Below are positions 1-6,824 of a stretch of DNA of 12,786 nucleotides, piece after piece. The notes beneath the pieces were generated by a model. The model was not told where the DNA came from and ran no database searches. It saw only the letters and a list, made by a program, of their open reading frames with translations. A program made the translations under genes and the position numbers. The stretch lies in the NCBI GenBank assembly GCA_003156795.1, contig PMHU01000281.1, forward strand, positions 637-13,422, written 5' to 3'. The first letter of the stretch is position 1. Each line of letters opens with the position of its first letter. This DNA is from Acidimicrobiaceae bacterium. GTDB taxonomy: Bacteria > Actinomycetota > Acidimicrobiia > Acidimicrobiales > Palsa-688.

Positions 1-336
1 CTCACCAACGGAACCTTCGTCGCCGACTACTGGATCAACACCAAGGGGATCGGAAAATTCAGTCTCGGTATCCCCCGCTGCGGCATCGCGCAGGTGTCGG
101 TATGGAACTCCGACTTCTCACAGGGCAGCTACGTGTACGTCTGCGGAACCAACCAGGAGAACAAATCTGACTGCACCCCGGTCTATGCCGACGCGGAAGG
201 GCACAACGAGTACTTCTCCGACTACTGGTTCAAGGGTCCTGTCACCATCTGGGCCGGGAACGGAATCTACATAGGCATCTCAGGGTGCGCCGTGCCGGCG
301 GGATACAGCTCCAGCGTCTACACCTGCGAGATCTGA
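1..336 (+). CDS. C-terminal part of a probable secreted cysteine-containing protein with an internal repeat
   Basis: The reading frame is open from the first base, so the start and any signal peptide lie outside the window; 111 residues are visible. I do not recognise the family. The sequence is rich in Tyr, Trp, Gly, Ser and Asn, has few charged residues and holds five cysteines (visible residues 27, 48, 58, 96, 109), as expected of a disulfide-stabilised extracytoplasmic domain. Two segments resemble each other: residues 4-48 contain FVADYW, then GIPRC, then SYVYVC, and residues 69-109 contain YFSDYW, then GISGC, then SSVYTC. This looks like a tandem duplication of a beta-rich unit. A GTG at 94 could start a shorter product, but it would cut through the first repeat, so a gene running in from the left is more likely. 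A hairpin overlaps the stop codon. Export is inferred from composition only. Confidence 0.7.
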   Translation, partial: LTNGTFVADYWINTKGIGKFSLGIPRCGIAQVSVWNSDFSQGSYVYVCGTNQENKSDCTPVYADAEGHNEYFSDYWFKGPVTIWAGNGIYIGISGCAVPAGYSSSVYTCEI

Positions 337-352
337 AAGGAAAAGATCTCGC
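326..352 (+). terminator. Hairpin overlapping the stop codon of the first gene
   Basis: GCGAGATCT (326-334) and AGATCTCGC (344-352) form a perfect 9-bp inverted repeat around a 9-base purine loop. The TGA stop (334-336) sits at the stem-loop junction. No U-tract follows, so this is either an actinobacterial U-less terminator or a 3'-end stabilising structure. Confidence 0.5.
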
Positions 353-406
353 CGGGGCTCAGGTCCGGGACCAACCCGGGCCGACGCCCCATCACACCGA
401 GCATCG

Positions 407-445
407 AGTGACCCTGCTGCCTACGTAGACGGTGGCAGGGTCACT
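407..445. terminator. Strong stem-loop, probable terminator
   Basis: AGTGACCCTGC (407-417) and GCAGGGTCACT (435-445) are perfect 11-base inverted repeats. The stem can extend inward by four more pairs (T-G, G-T, C-G, C-G), leaving a 9-base loop. There is no T-tract. It lies 71 bases after the first gene's stop and downstream of the smaller hairpin at 326-352. Confidence 0.5.
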
Positions 446-750
446 GCGCGTGGCTCTTGAAAGTGGTGGCGAGTCGCTCCCGAGGACTGATCAAAGCAGA
501 CCGGATCACGTCCATCATCGACGAGGGTACGTCGCCTTCGCTTACGATCAATCTCTGAGCTGCACTACTCGCTGTCCGAAGAGCGTCGCCCGAGAGGGGG
601 GAGCGGCACGGTCCCGGCACTGGGGCCGCGGCCCGAGAGCCACGCGTGCGCCTTGGGATCGATCTTCTTCGCAGTGGGCACGGACCCAGGTCTGGGGTTT
701 CGTGGGTCCTTACCTGCCGCCGATGGCGTCCCTATGCCAGGATCGTCGGC
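446..750. other. Intergenic stretch upstream of the exported protein
   Basis: I find no convincing gene here. Open frames across it have atypical composition (many Arg, Trp, His, Cys) and run out of frame into the next gene. A 12-base GC-only palindrome, GGGCCGCGGCCC, sits at 623-634. The promoter of the next gene should lie in this stretch, but I cannot place a clear -10/-35 pair. Confidence 0.4.
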
Positions 751-1353
751 GTGGCACCCCGATCTCGCTTCCGACCGTTCCTGATCGTCACGCTGGTCTT
801 GGTAGCTGGCATCTCGACGTCCTGTGGTGGTTCCTCGGCTTCGTCGTCGAAGCCGACCACGACCCCGCCGGCGACAGGTGCCTCCGCAACGGCGTCATCG
901 AGCCCGACCACCCTGACGGCACCAACCACAACCGCCCCAACGGCCGCGACGACTACTACTTTGGCCGGCGAGCAGCTCCCGATCTCGACTGAGTCCGACA
1001 CCTATATGAAGGAAGTCGGCAATGATGGGCCGTCGTCTTCGATACTTCTTCCGACCTCGTGCGAACTGACGGGAACGTCTGTGACCGCTAGGGGCATGTA
1101 CACAAATGGAGGGTTCGTTCCCAACGTGTACAACCGGTACGGCGACTACGTCGTCCTATACGTCTTCTCCGCGGCCTCTCCCGGCGAGTCTCAAGGGATC
1201 ATGTTGGGGGTTTCAAGCATCTCCCCTACCGCAGATTTGGGGACTCGCGCTCCTTGGCAGGTCAGCCTCTCGATTGAACCTGGCCTGACCGAAACTCCTG
1301 TCAGATGCGTGGTAGCCGCACAGCCAACTCACGACTTCCAAGGAGCGCCCTGA
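751..1353 (+). CDS. Exported protein, possible lipoprotein, with Thr/Ser/Pro-rich linker
   Basis: A 200-residue protein of unrecognised family. I start it at GTG 751, preceded by AGGAT, because this gives a compact signal sequence: a basic N-end (R4, R6, R8), a hydrophobic core at about residues 9-21, then STS-C25. Cys25 could be lipidated, but Ser at -3 is a poor lipobox residue, so secretion or simple anchoring is also possible. Residues about 26-72 are a low-complexity Ser/Thr/Pro/Ala linker typical of actinobacterial exported proteins. The C-terminal part (about 80-200) looks like a small beta domain with two cysteines, C104 and C186, that could form a disulfide. The frame is open upstream to 646, but that extension is Arg/Trp-rich and would bury the signal sequence. 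A role at the cell surface is inferred, not shown. Confidence 0.7.
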   Translation: MAPRSRFRPFLIVTLVLVAGISTSCGGSSASSSKPTTTPPATGASATASSSPTTLTAPTTTAPTAATTTTLAGEQLPISTESDTYMKEVGNDGPSSSILLPTSCELTGTSVTARGMYTNGGFVPNVYNRYGDYVVLYVFSAASPGESQGIMLGVSSISPTADLGTRAPWQVSLSIEPGLTETPVRCVVAAQPTHDFQGAP

Positions 1354-1403
1354 CCAAAGAGTCCTTCACGAATCGGCATGGCGTCGTCGCGGCCTCCGCC
1401 GCT

Positions 1404-1409
1404 TACACT
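1404..1409 (+). promoter_or_regulatory. Candidate -10 element (TACACT) for the SDR gene
   Basis: TACACT matches the actinobacterial TANNNT -10 pattern and lies 28 bases before the ATG at 1438. No good -35 is seen. Its position inside the frame opened by the upstream ATG at 1378 supports 1438 as the true start. Confidence 0.3.
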
Positions 1410-1437
1410 ACCGGCCGTGTCTGGTGAAACCTCGTCG

Positions 1438-2304
1438 ATGAAAAACAGGACGGTCGTGATTACCGGCGCCACCGCCGGCATAGGACGGGCAGCAGCGCTG
1501 GAGATGGCGCGACTAGGGGCGTCGATGGTCGTGGTCGCCCGCAACGCGTCGAAGGCCGAGTCACTGAAAGCGAGGGTGACCGAGGCTTCGGTGGGCGCGT
1601 CGGTTCGGACGTTCCTCGCCGACCTTTCCTCGCTCGAACAGGTGCGACGTGTGGCTGCGGAGATCGCCGAGCAGGTCGGTCGTATCGACGTTCTGGTCAA
1701 CAACGCAGGCATTGCTGCGAGTCGCAATCGCAGCACCGGCGAGGGATTCGACGAGATGCTCGCGTCCAACTATCTCGGTCCGTTCCTCCTAACTCACTTG
1801 TTGACCGGCTCCCTGAGGGCGTCGGCGCCTGCCCGCGTGGTCATCGTCGGGTCGGAGGCCCACCGGCTGACGGGGCGCTTCGATCCCGAGCGATTCGAGC
1901 AAATGGGTAGCTACTCCGGTTTGAACGCCCAGTTGCGCTACGGCCGGACCAAGCTCCTCGACCTGCTGTGGGCCGACCACCTGGCGCGGCTATCTCAGGG
2001 GTCCGGTTTCACGGTCAACTCGTTGTGCCCGGGTTTCGTCGCCACCGAACTGGTCAGGGAGTCGCGCCTGGCTGAGCGCCCGATGCAAGTCCTGTCGGCC
2101 ACGCCCATTGTGTACACCCCAGAACAGGGGGCGCGCATGACCGTCCGGCTGGCTTCCGATCCGAGCCTCGAAGGCGTGACGGGAGGGTTCTTCTCGTCCA
2201 CACCCGGCATGGGCCGGTTGCCAAAGGTGCGCGCTCGGCGCGACCCTGCGATCGCCGAGCGCGTCTACGAACGGACGCTGCAGTTGATCGGAGCCGGCGT
2301 CTAG
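1438..2304 (+). CDS. Short-chain dehydrogenase/reductase (SDR), retinol-dehydrogenase-like
   Basis: A 288-residue classical SDR. The N-terminal Rossmann motif TGATAGIG (residues 9-16) binds NAD(P). An R at the end of beta-2 (VVVARN, about 31-36) suggests NADP(H) preference by family rule. NNAG is at 88-91, and the catalytic tetrad is visible as N111, S139, Y168 and K172 (YGRTK). The segment GSEAHRL and the spacing to the catalytic Tyr resemble the retinol dehydrogenase/WWOX-like branch, which oxidises or reduces alcohol/carbonyl groups on lipophilic substrates; the substrate here is unknown. An in-frame ATG at 1378 adds 20 residues with no counterpart in the fold and no ribosome binding site, so I use the ATG at 1438, which begins directly before the first beta strand. 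The gene converges on the SEC-C gene downstream. Confidence 0.9.
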   Translation: MKNRTVVITGATAGIGRAAALEMARLGASMVVVARNASKAESLKARVTEASVGASVRTFLADLSSLEQVRRVAAEIAEQVGRIDVLVNNAGIAASRNRSTGEGFDEMLASNYLGPFLLTHLLTGSLRASAPARVVIVGSEAHRLTGRFDPERFEQMGSYSGLNAQLRYGRTKLLDLLWADHLARLSQGSGFTVNSLCPGFVATELVRESRLAERPMQVLSATPIVYTPEQGARMTVRLASDPSLEGVTGGFFSSTPGMGRLPKVRARRDPAIAERVYERTLQLIGAGV

Positions 2305-2403
2305 CTCGCTGAAGCAGATCGTCCATCTCGCTTGGCCCTGGTCGCATGCCAATAGAAACAGCGACACGCCGGAGTCGACGCTTGGTGCCTTCGCGCCCGC
2401 CGG

Positions 2404-2422
2404 CCTGAGGGAGTCCCCTAGG
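2404..2422. terminator. Imperfect hairpin between the convergent SDR and SEC-C genes
   Basis: CCTGAGGG (2404-2411) can pair with CCCCTAGG (2415-2422), with one G-T pair and one A-C mismatch, around a 3-base loop. It overlaps the stop of the minus-strand SEC-C gene and lies 100 bases past the SDR stop, so it could serve both strands. The prediction is weak. Confidence 0.25.
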
Positions 2423-2546
2423 TGGATCCGTCGTACCCTCGCAGCCGTTCCCTGACCGCCCACGTAATGTGACGCCAGCCGGGGCGGCCGTGGCAGCGCT
2501 TGAACTTTCGGCCGCTCCCGCACGGGCATCTCTGATTCCGTCCCAT
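2418..2546 (-). CDS. Small SEC-C metal-binding motif protein (42 residues)
   Basis: The protein opens with MGRNQRCPCGSGRKFKRCHG, a near-ideal SEC-C motif: C7 and C9, the SG(R)K core, then C18-H19. This motif, best known from the C-terminus of SecA, binds zinc through three Cys and one Cys/His and often contacts proteins or nucleic acid. The remaining 22 residues are basic (GWRHITWAVRERLRGY). Stand-alone small SEC-C proteins are common in bacteria and their roles are mostly unknown. I start it at the ATG at 2546 because the motif normally begins right there and GAGAAA lies just upstream. The frame is open upstream to 2771, but that extension has no recognisable domain and would overlap the divergent gene at 2761. 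An overlapping plus-strand frame at 2469-2888 has no family signature. Confidence 0.7.
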   Translation of the reverse strand: MGRNQRCPCGSGRKFKRCHGRPGWRHITWAVRERLRGYDGST

Positions 2547-2760
2547 TTTCTCGACGTGGCGTTCGTCACGTGGGATTCCGCCCAAGGCCGCCTCGCCTTT
2601 GGGACTGTTGAGCCTCAGCATGTCCCGGCCTTTGCCCAGTCGAGAGTGGGGCCGGCGCTCCTGCACGCTGCGAGCGTACAGTGCGACGCAGACTTTGAAA
2701 ATGAGCGACGGGCTGACTGGTACCTGGGCGTCCTCAGTCGTGGCGTGAAAGACTCGGCCA

Positions 2761-3843
2761 GTGACATACAAGGTGATCCAGTGGGGGACCGGGACGGTGG
2801 GAATCCACGCTGTCCCAGCGATAGCGGCCCACCCCGACCTCGAGTTGGCGGGGCTGTGGGTTCACTCCGATACCAAGGTCGGTCGTGACGCAGGCGAGAT
2901 CTGCGGCATCGAGCCGCTCGGGGTCCCGGCAACCGGCGACGCACAGTCACTTATCGACAGTGATGGCGACTGCATCTGCTACATGGCCCACTCCGACGTT
3001 CGCCCCGACGAGGTGGTCGCTGATCTGGCCCGGATGCTGGCCGCCGGCAAGAACGTGGTCAACACCTCTTTTGTGCCGCTGTTGTACCCGGCGGCGGCGG
3101 GACCGGGCATACAAGATCGCCTGACCGAGGCTTGTCTGGCTGGCGGAACTTCGCTCTACACCTCGGGCGTTGACCCTGGCTACGCAAACGCGGGAGCCGC
3201 GATCGGTGCCCTTGCCCTTTGCAAAGACGTCCTGTCGGTGAGGATGGCGGAGATCGTCAATTACGCCACCTGGAACAACCCCTTCACGATGTTCGAGATC
3301 ATGGGGTTCGGGAAGAAGGACCCGTCGCAGTCGTTGCTCCTGGCCCCCGGGTCGACCACGTTGGCCTGGGGACCGGTGGTCCACCTGGTGGCTGACGCTC
3401 TCGATGTTCCCATCGATGCCATCACCGAATGGAGCGAGGTTCGAGTGACCGACGAGGCGTTCGACATCGCATCGGGGAGGATCGAGGCCGGCACGATCTC
3501 CGCCATGCGCTTCGAGATACGCGGGATGGTGGCCGGCGAACCTCGTATCGTGGTCGAGCATGTGACCCGGCTGCGCGACGAGGACGCGCCCGAGTGGCGC
3601 CACGGGAACGGCTACGTGATCGACATCGACGCCGACCCATGCCTGAAGCTGTCCATCGAACTATCCAGCCACCGCGGCGACCACAACTACGCAGGATGCC
3701 TGGCGACGGCGATGCACGTAATCAACGCCATCCCCGCGGTGTGCGAGGCGCCACCCGGTGTCCTCTCACTGCTCGACGTGCCGACCTACACCGCTCGGCA
3801 CCTGATGCGAGCCCGACACGGGGACATCTCGGCGACGGCCTGA
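2761..3843 (+). CDS. DapB-like / 2,4-diaminopentanoate dehydrogenase-like NAD(P)H oxidoreductase
   Basis: A 360-residue protein beginning at GTG 2761 directly with a Rossmann strand and nucleotide motif, WGTGTVGIHA (GxGxxG at residues 9-14). Residues 1 to about 135 match the dihydrodipicolinate reductase N-terminal fold (CICYMAHSDVRP, then GKNVVNTSFVPLLYP). The C-terminal half resembles the 2,4-diaminopentanoate dehydrogenase C-terminal domain, with the segment SGVDPGYANAG at the junction. Proteins of this architecture are often labelled 'dihydrodipicolinate reductase' in actinobacteria, but the length and C-terminus differ from true DapB (about 250 residues), so a role in lysine synthesis is unlikely. 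The substrate is unknown, probably an amino or imino compound. No strong Shine-Dalgarno sequence is seen. It probably heads a same-strand run with the DJ-1 gene 49 bases downstream. Confidence 0.85.
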   Translation: MTYKVIQWGTGTVGIHAVPAIAAHPDLELAGLWVHSDTKVGRDAGEICGIEPLGVPATGDAQSLIDSDGDCICYMAHSDVRPDEVVADLARMLAAGKNVVNTSFVPLLYPAAAGPGIQDRLTEACLAGGTSLYTSGVDPGYANAGAAIGALALCKDVLSVRMAEIVNYATWNNPFTMFEIMGFGKKDPSQSLLLAPGSTTLAWGPVVHLVADALDVPIDAITEWSEVRVTDEAFDIASGRIEAGTISAMRFEIRGMVAGEPRIVVEHVTRLRDEDAPEWRHGNGYVIDIDADPCLKLSIELSSHRGDHNYAGCLATAMHVINAIPAVCEAPPGVLSLLDVPTYTARHLMRARHGDISATA

Positions 3844-3892
3844 AGGGCCCATCCTGCCGAAGTCACCCACGTTCGACCGAGAGGATGACGAA

Positions 3893-4744
3893 GTGGCCGT
3901 TGTCCTGATACCTATTCCCCAGCTCGACTTCGACCCCACGGAGGTGGCGGTGAGTTGGCAGGTGCTGTCCGCTTTGGGCCACGACGTGCGTTTCGCCACC
4001 CCGACGGCCATGCCGGCTCAGGCTGACGAGCTCATGCTGACAGGCCGCGGGCTCGATCCATGGGGATTCCTTCCGGGCGTCTCGCACTTGGTCGGGATCG
4101 GACGACTCCTTCGCGCCGATGCCCAAGGACGGGCCGCTTATGACCAGCTGCTGCGGGCGCCCGCATTTTTGCAGCCGATCGCCTGGTCGGATATCGACCT
4201 CGACCACGTCGACGGGCTCCTGTTGCCCGGCGGCCACCGGGCCCGAGGTATGCGCCGATACCTAGAGAGCCCCACCCTCCAAGAGGTCACCGTCAAGGCC
4301 TTCGATGATGACAGACCCGTGGCCGCCATCTGCCACGGGGTGTTGCTTGCCGCTCGAAGTGTCGATTCTGTAACCGGTCGTTCGGTGCTTTACGGCAGGC
4401 ACACCACGGCGCTCACCTGGGCGCTCGAGCACCGAGCCTGGAGCGTGGCCCGCTATACCCGTTTCTGGGATCCGAACTACTACCGGACCTACAACGAGCA
4501 GTCGGGTCAACCGGTCGGGTACATGTCGGTGCAAGAAGAGGTCACCCGGGCTTTGGCCCACCACGAAGACTTCCTCGACGTTGATCGCGATACACCCGAC
4601 GCAGCTCTCAAGTCTAGCGGGAGGGCCAGAGACACCATCGATGACGAGCGCCCCGCCTTCGTCGTCGAGGACGGCACCTACATCTCGGCCCGATGGCCCG
4701 GCGACGTTCACACCTTCGCCAAACGATTCTCTTTAAAGCTGTAG
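3893..4744 (+). CDS. DJ-1/PfpI family protein (type 1 glutamine amidotransferase-like)
   Basis: A 283-residue protein of the DJ-1/PfpI superfamily. It starts at GTG 3893, with GAGAGGA seven bases upstream. The nucleophile elbow is AAICHGV, giving C147 followed by H148. GLLLPGGH (about 108-115) is the usual strand and oxyanion-side loop before it. E17 (PTEVAVSWQVL) aligns by eye with the conserved acid that activates the cysteine in DJ-1. An inserted segment at about 45-100 and a C-terminal extension make it longer than simple DJ-1 (about 190 residues), nearer in size to Hsp31/glyoxalase III-like members. Known relatives are glyoxalases, chaperones, amidases or isonitrile hydratases; I cannot choose among them. 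The 49-base gap from the upstream oxidoreductase suggests co-transcription. Confidence 0.85.
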   Translation: MAVVLIPIPQLDFDPTEVAVSWQVLSALGHDVRFATPTAMPAQADELMLTGRGLDPWGFLPGVSHLVGIGRLLRADAQGRAAYDQLLRAPAFLQPIAWSDIDLDHVDGLLLPGGHRARGMRRYLESPTLQEVTVKAFDDDRPVAAICHGVLLAARSVDSVTGRSVLYGRHTTALTWALEHRAWSVARYTRFWDPNYYRTYNEQSGQPVGYMSVQEEVTRALAHHEDFLDVDRDTPDAALKSSGRARDTIDDERPAFVVEDGTYISARWPGDVHTFAKRFSLKL

Positions 4745-4793
4745 AGGGCGCCGTCAGGTGGAGCGGGCGGGACTGTTTGCATCGAGGCACCCC

Positions 4794-4799
4794 TAAAAT
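4794..4799 (+). promoter_or_regulatory. Candidate -10 element (TAAAAT) for the LLM monooxygenase gene
   Basis: TAAAAT fits TANNNT and lies 12 bases before the ATG at 4812, implying a very short or leaderless mRNA. It sits in the loop of a small inverted repeat, ACCCC/GGGGT (4789-4805). No well-spaced -35 is seen; TTGCAT at 4777 is only 11 bases upstream. Confidence 0.3.
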
Positions 4800-4811
4800 C
4801 GGGGTAATGCA

Positions 4812-5816
4812 ATGCCGGGTTCGACGATGAATTGTCCAATCTCGATACTGGACCTTGCGACGGTCAGTGAGCATCAGACCGTTCGTGAGAGCTTGGACGC
4901 GACCGTGGTCCTCGCCAAGGGGGCGGAGCAAGCCGGGTATCACAGGGTCTGGTATGCCGAGCATCACAACATGGCGTCCATTGCGTCGTCGGCGACGAGC
5001 GTCCTGATCGCCCATGTTGCCGCGCACACCGAACGTATCCGGCTCGGCTCGGGCGGGATCATGTTGCCGAACCATTCTCCGTTGATCATCGCGGAGCAGT
5101 TCGGGACGCTGGCAGAGCTGCACGTGGGCCGGATCGACCTTGGCCTTGGTCGGGCGCCGGGGAGTGACCAACTCACGCAGCGGGCCTTGCGCCGGGACCC
5201 GATGGCCGCCGAGAACTTTCCGCACGATGTCATCGAACTTCAGGGCTATCTCAGCGGGTCGAGCCGAGTGCCCGGGGTGGAAGCGACACCCGGAAAGGGC
5301 ACCAGGGTTCCCCTCTATATTTTGGGTTCTTCACTGTTTGGGGCGTCTGTGGCCGCGGCCCTCGGGCTTCCGTTCGCCTTCGCTTCGCACTTCGCTCCCG
5401 ATGCGCTTGAGCAAGCGATCCCGATGTACCGTGAACAGTTTCAACCGTCAGAACAGCTCGATCGGGCCTATGTGATTGCGGGGGTCAACGTCGTCGTCGC
5501 CGACACCACCGCCCAGGCGCACGCCCATCTGCTGTATGCCCAGCGGCGGCGGGTCGCTCGTTTTCTCGCTCGCAGCGACCAGGTGACCGATCAACAGGCG
5601 GATGTGCTCTTGGATTCACGGGCAGGCCGTCAAGTGCTGCAGATGATGGAGTACACCGCAGTCGGCGATCCGCCCGCAGTCAGGCAATATCTCGACGGTT
5701 TCGTACGGCACGCCGACGCAGATGAGCTCATCGTCACGCTCATGTCACCCGGGCTCGAAAACCGGCTGCGCGCCGCCACCCTCCTGGCCGAGGTGGCCGA
5801 GTTGCCGGCCGCCTGA
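4812..5816 (+). CDS. LLM class flavin-dependent monooxygenase (YhbW/MsnO8-like)
   Basis: A 334-residue luciferase-like TIM-barrel protein. Family hallmarks are the opening strand ISILDLATV, GYHRVWYAEHHNM at about 41-53, RIRLGSGGIMLPNHSPL at about 75-91, and GRIDLGLGRAPGSD around 105-118. This pattern is that of the 'group 1' LLM oxidoreductases related to E. coli YhbW, which use FMNH2, or in actinobacteria possibly F420H2, to oxidise organic substrates. The start could be the ATG at 4812 or the ATG at 4827 (MNCPISILDL); the latter begins closer to the first strand, and neither has a strong ribosome binding site. It follows the DJ-1 gene by 67 bases, with a candidate promoter between them. It converges on the second LLM gene. 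CCGCC/GGCGG (5809-5826) flanks its stop as a weak hairpin. Confidence 0.88.
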   Translation: MPGSTMNCPISILDLATVSEHQTVRESLDATVVLAKGAEQAGYHRVWYAEHHNMASIASSATSVLIAHVAAHTERIRLGSGGIMLPNHSPLIIAEQFGTLAELHVGRIDLGLGRAPGSDQLTQRALRRDPMAAENFPHDVIELQGYLSGSSRVPGVEATPGKGTRVPLYILGSSLFGASVAAALGLPFAFASHFAPDALEQAIPMYREQFQPSEQLDRAYVIAGVNVVVADTTAQAHAHLLYAQRRRVARFLARSDQVTDQQADVLLDSRAGRQVLQMMEYTAVGDPPAVRQYLDGFVRHADADELIVTLMSPGLENRLRAATLLAEVAELPAA

Positions 5817-5920
5817 GGGAGGGCGGATAGGCCGACGGGCAGGCACGCCGCCTTCCAACTCGGGAACATGGGGCGTCTGTTCTTCGTTCCCCTGACCAGG
5901 AGCGGAGAGCGGTAGTCAAA

Positions 5921-5938
5921 TGACCGCCTAGGAGGTCA
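5921..5938. repeat. 18-base imperfect palindrome at the convergent gene junction
   Basis: TGACCGCCTAGGAGGTCA is symmetric except for one mismatched pair, centred on CCTAGG, and overlaps the stop codon of the minus-strand LLM gene (5928-5930). It could help end transcription or be chance. Confidence 0.3.
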
Positions 5939-6785
5939 GTTCCAGCGCCTTGGCGGTTCGCTCGAGCGCCTGGACGTGGCCGTCGACGCCCTCGTGGCCG
6001 GCTCGCATGGTGTCGACCGTGAGGTGGGTGGCACCGGCCTCTAGCCATTTCTCCGCGTGGCGGGCCGCCTCCTCGCCGGCCTGTATGCGGCCCTCCATGC
6101 CGATAGAGCCAGGGTCGCGGCCGGCCTCCGCCGCGCCGGTGCCGATGTGCTCGCGTGCTTGGTCGAGTCGCTCCCCCGGAGACGTCATGGGGAACCACCC
6201 ATCGGCTAGGCGGCCTATGCGGCGGAAGGCGGCTTGTGAGGCACCGCCCATCCATATCGGTATGGGCCGCTGCACGGGAAGGGGCGCTATGCCCGCCCCC
6301 TTGATGTGGTCGAACTCGCCGCTGTGGTCGACGGTCCGCTCGGTCCACAGCCGCCGGAGCAGACCGATCTGCTCCTCCTGGCGGCGCCCTCGTGTGTGGA
6401 AGTCCTGCCCCAAGGACTCGTATTCGACATGGTTCCAGCCAATACCGATGCCTAGGCGGAACCGGCCGTCGGCGAGGATGTCCACCTCGGCCGCCTGCTT
6501 GGCGATTAGGGCGGTCTGGCGCTGCGGGGCAATGATGATGCCGGTGACCAACTCGAGCTGGGTCACCGCAGCCAGAAAGCCGAACATGACGAACGGCTCG
6601 TGGAAGGTCGTGTCGACGTCGTAGGGCCCGTCCCATCCGGGATAGGAGGCCGGATCGGCGCCCAGGACGTGATCGTAGGCGAGGATGTGAAGGAACCCGA
6701 GCTCCTCGACGCCGCGCACGTAGGCCCGGATGGTCGCCGGATCGGGGGCCAGCTCGGTCTGGGGGTAGACAACGCCAATCTGCAT
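5928..6785 (-). CDS. LLM class F420-dependent-type oxidoreductase (TIGR03619-like)
   Basis: A 285-residue TIM-barrel protein starting at the ATG at 6785 with the typical opening strand MQIGVVYPQTEL. Family features in order: FLHILAYDHVLGAD (about 31-44), LVTGIIIAPQRQTALIAKQ (about 79-97), the signature RLGIGIGWNHVEYESLG (about 109-125) and PIPIWMGGAS (about 175-184). The GWNxxEYE pattern is common in actinobacterial proteins thought to use coenzyme F420. The substrate is unknown. It lies 39 bases downstream of the interrupted cupin gene on the same strand, so the two were probably one transcript. No strong Shine-Dalgarno is seen before the ATG. It is only distantly similar to the convergent LLM gene at 4812, so a local duplication is unlikely. 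Confidence 0.9.
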   Translation of the reverse strand: MQIGVVYPQTELAPDPATIRAYVRGVEELGFLHILAYDHVLGADPASYPGWDGPYDVDTTFHEPFVMFGFLAAVTQLELVTGIIIAPQRQTALIAKQAAEVDILADGRFRLGIGIGWNHVEYESLGQDFHTRGRRQEEQIGLLRRLWTERTVDHSGEFDHIKGAGIAPLPVQRPIPIWMGGASQAAFRRIGRLADGWFPMTSPGERLDQAREHIGTGAAEAGRDPGSIGMEGRIQAGEEAARHAEKWLEAGATHLTVDTMRAGHEGVDGHVQALERTAKALELTS

Positions 6786-6824
6786 ATCTCTGTCTACCCT
6801 GTCAGGCGCTCGAAGAGGTCCGCC

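Noticed and set aside
623..634. Palindrome GGGCCGCGGCCC
   Set aside because: GC-only symmetric sequences of this length are expected by chance in such GC-rich DNA, and nothing nearby ties it to a function.
646..750. N-terminal extension of the exported protein from the codon at 646
   Set aside because: It would bury a good signal sequence and is Arg/Trp-rich; GTG 751 fits the signal peptide directly.
432..992. Open frame of 186 codons on the plus strand
   Set aside because: Arg/His/Trp/Cys-rich composition, no recognisable domain, no good start, and overlap in another frame with the better-supported exported protein.
2469..2888. Plus-strand frame overlapping the SEC-C gene and the start of the DapB-like gene
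   Set aside because: No domain, and it conflicts with two frames that carry clear family motifs.
5740..6636. Long minus-strand frame of 298 codons
   Set aside because: It is the out-of-frame shadow of the LLM gene at 5928-6785, with Arg/Pro/His-rich composition and no family motif.
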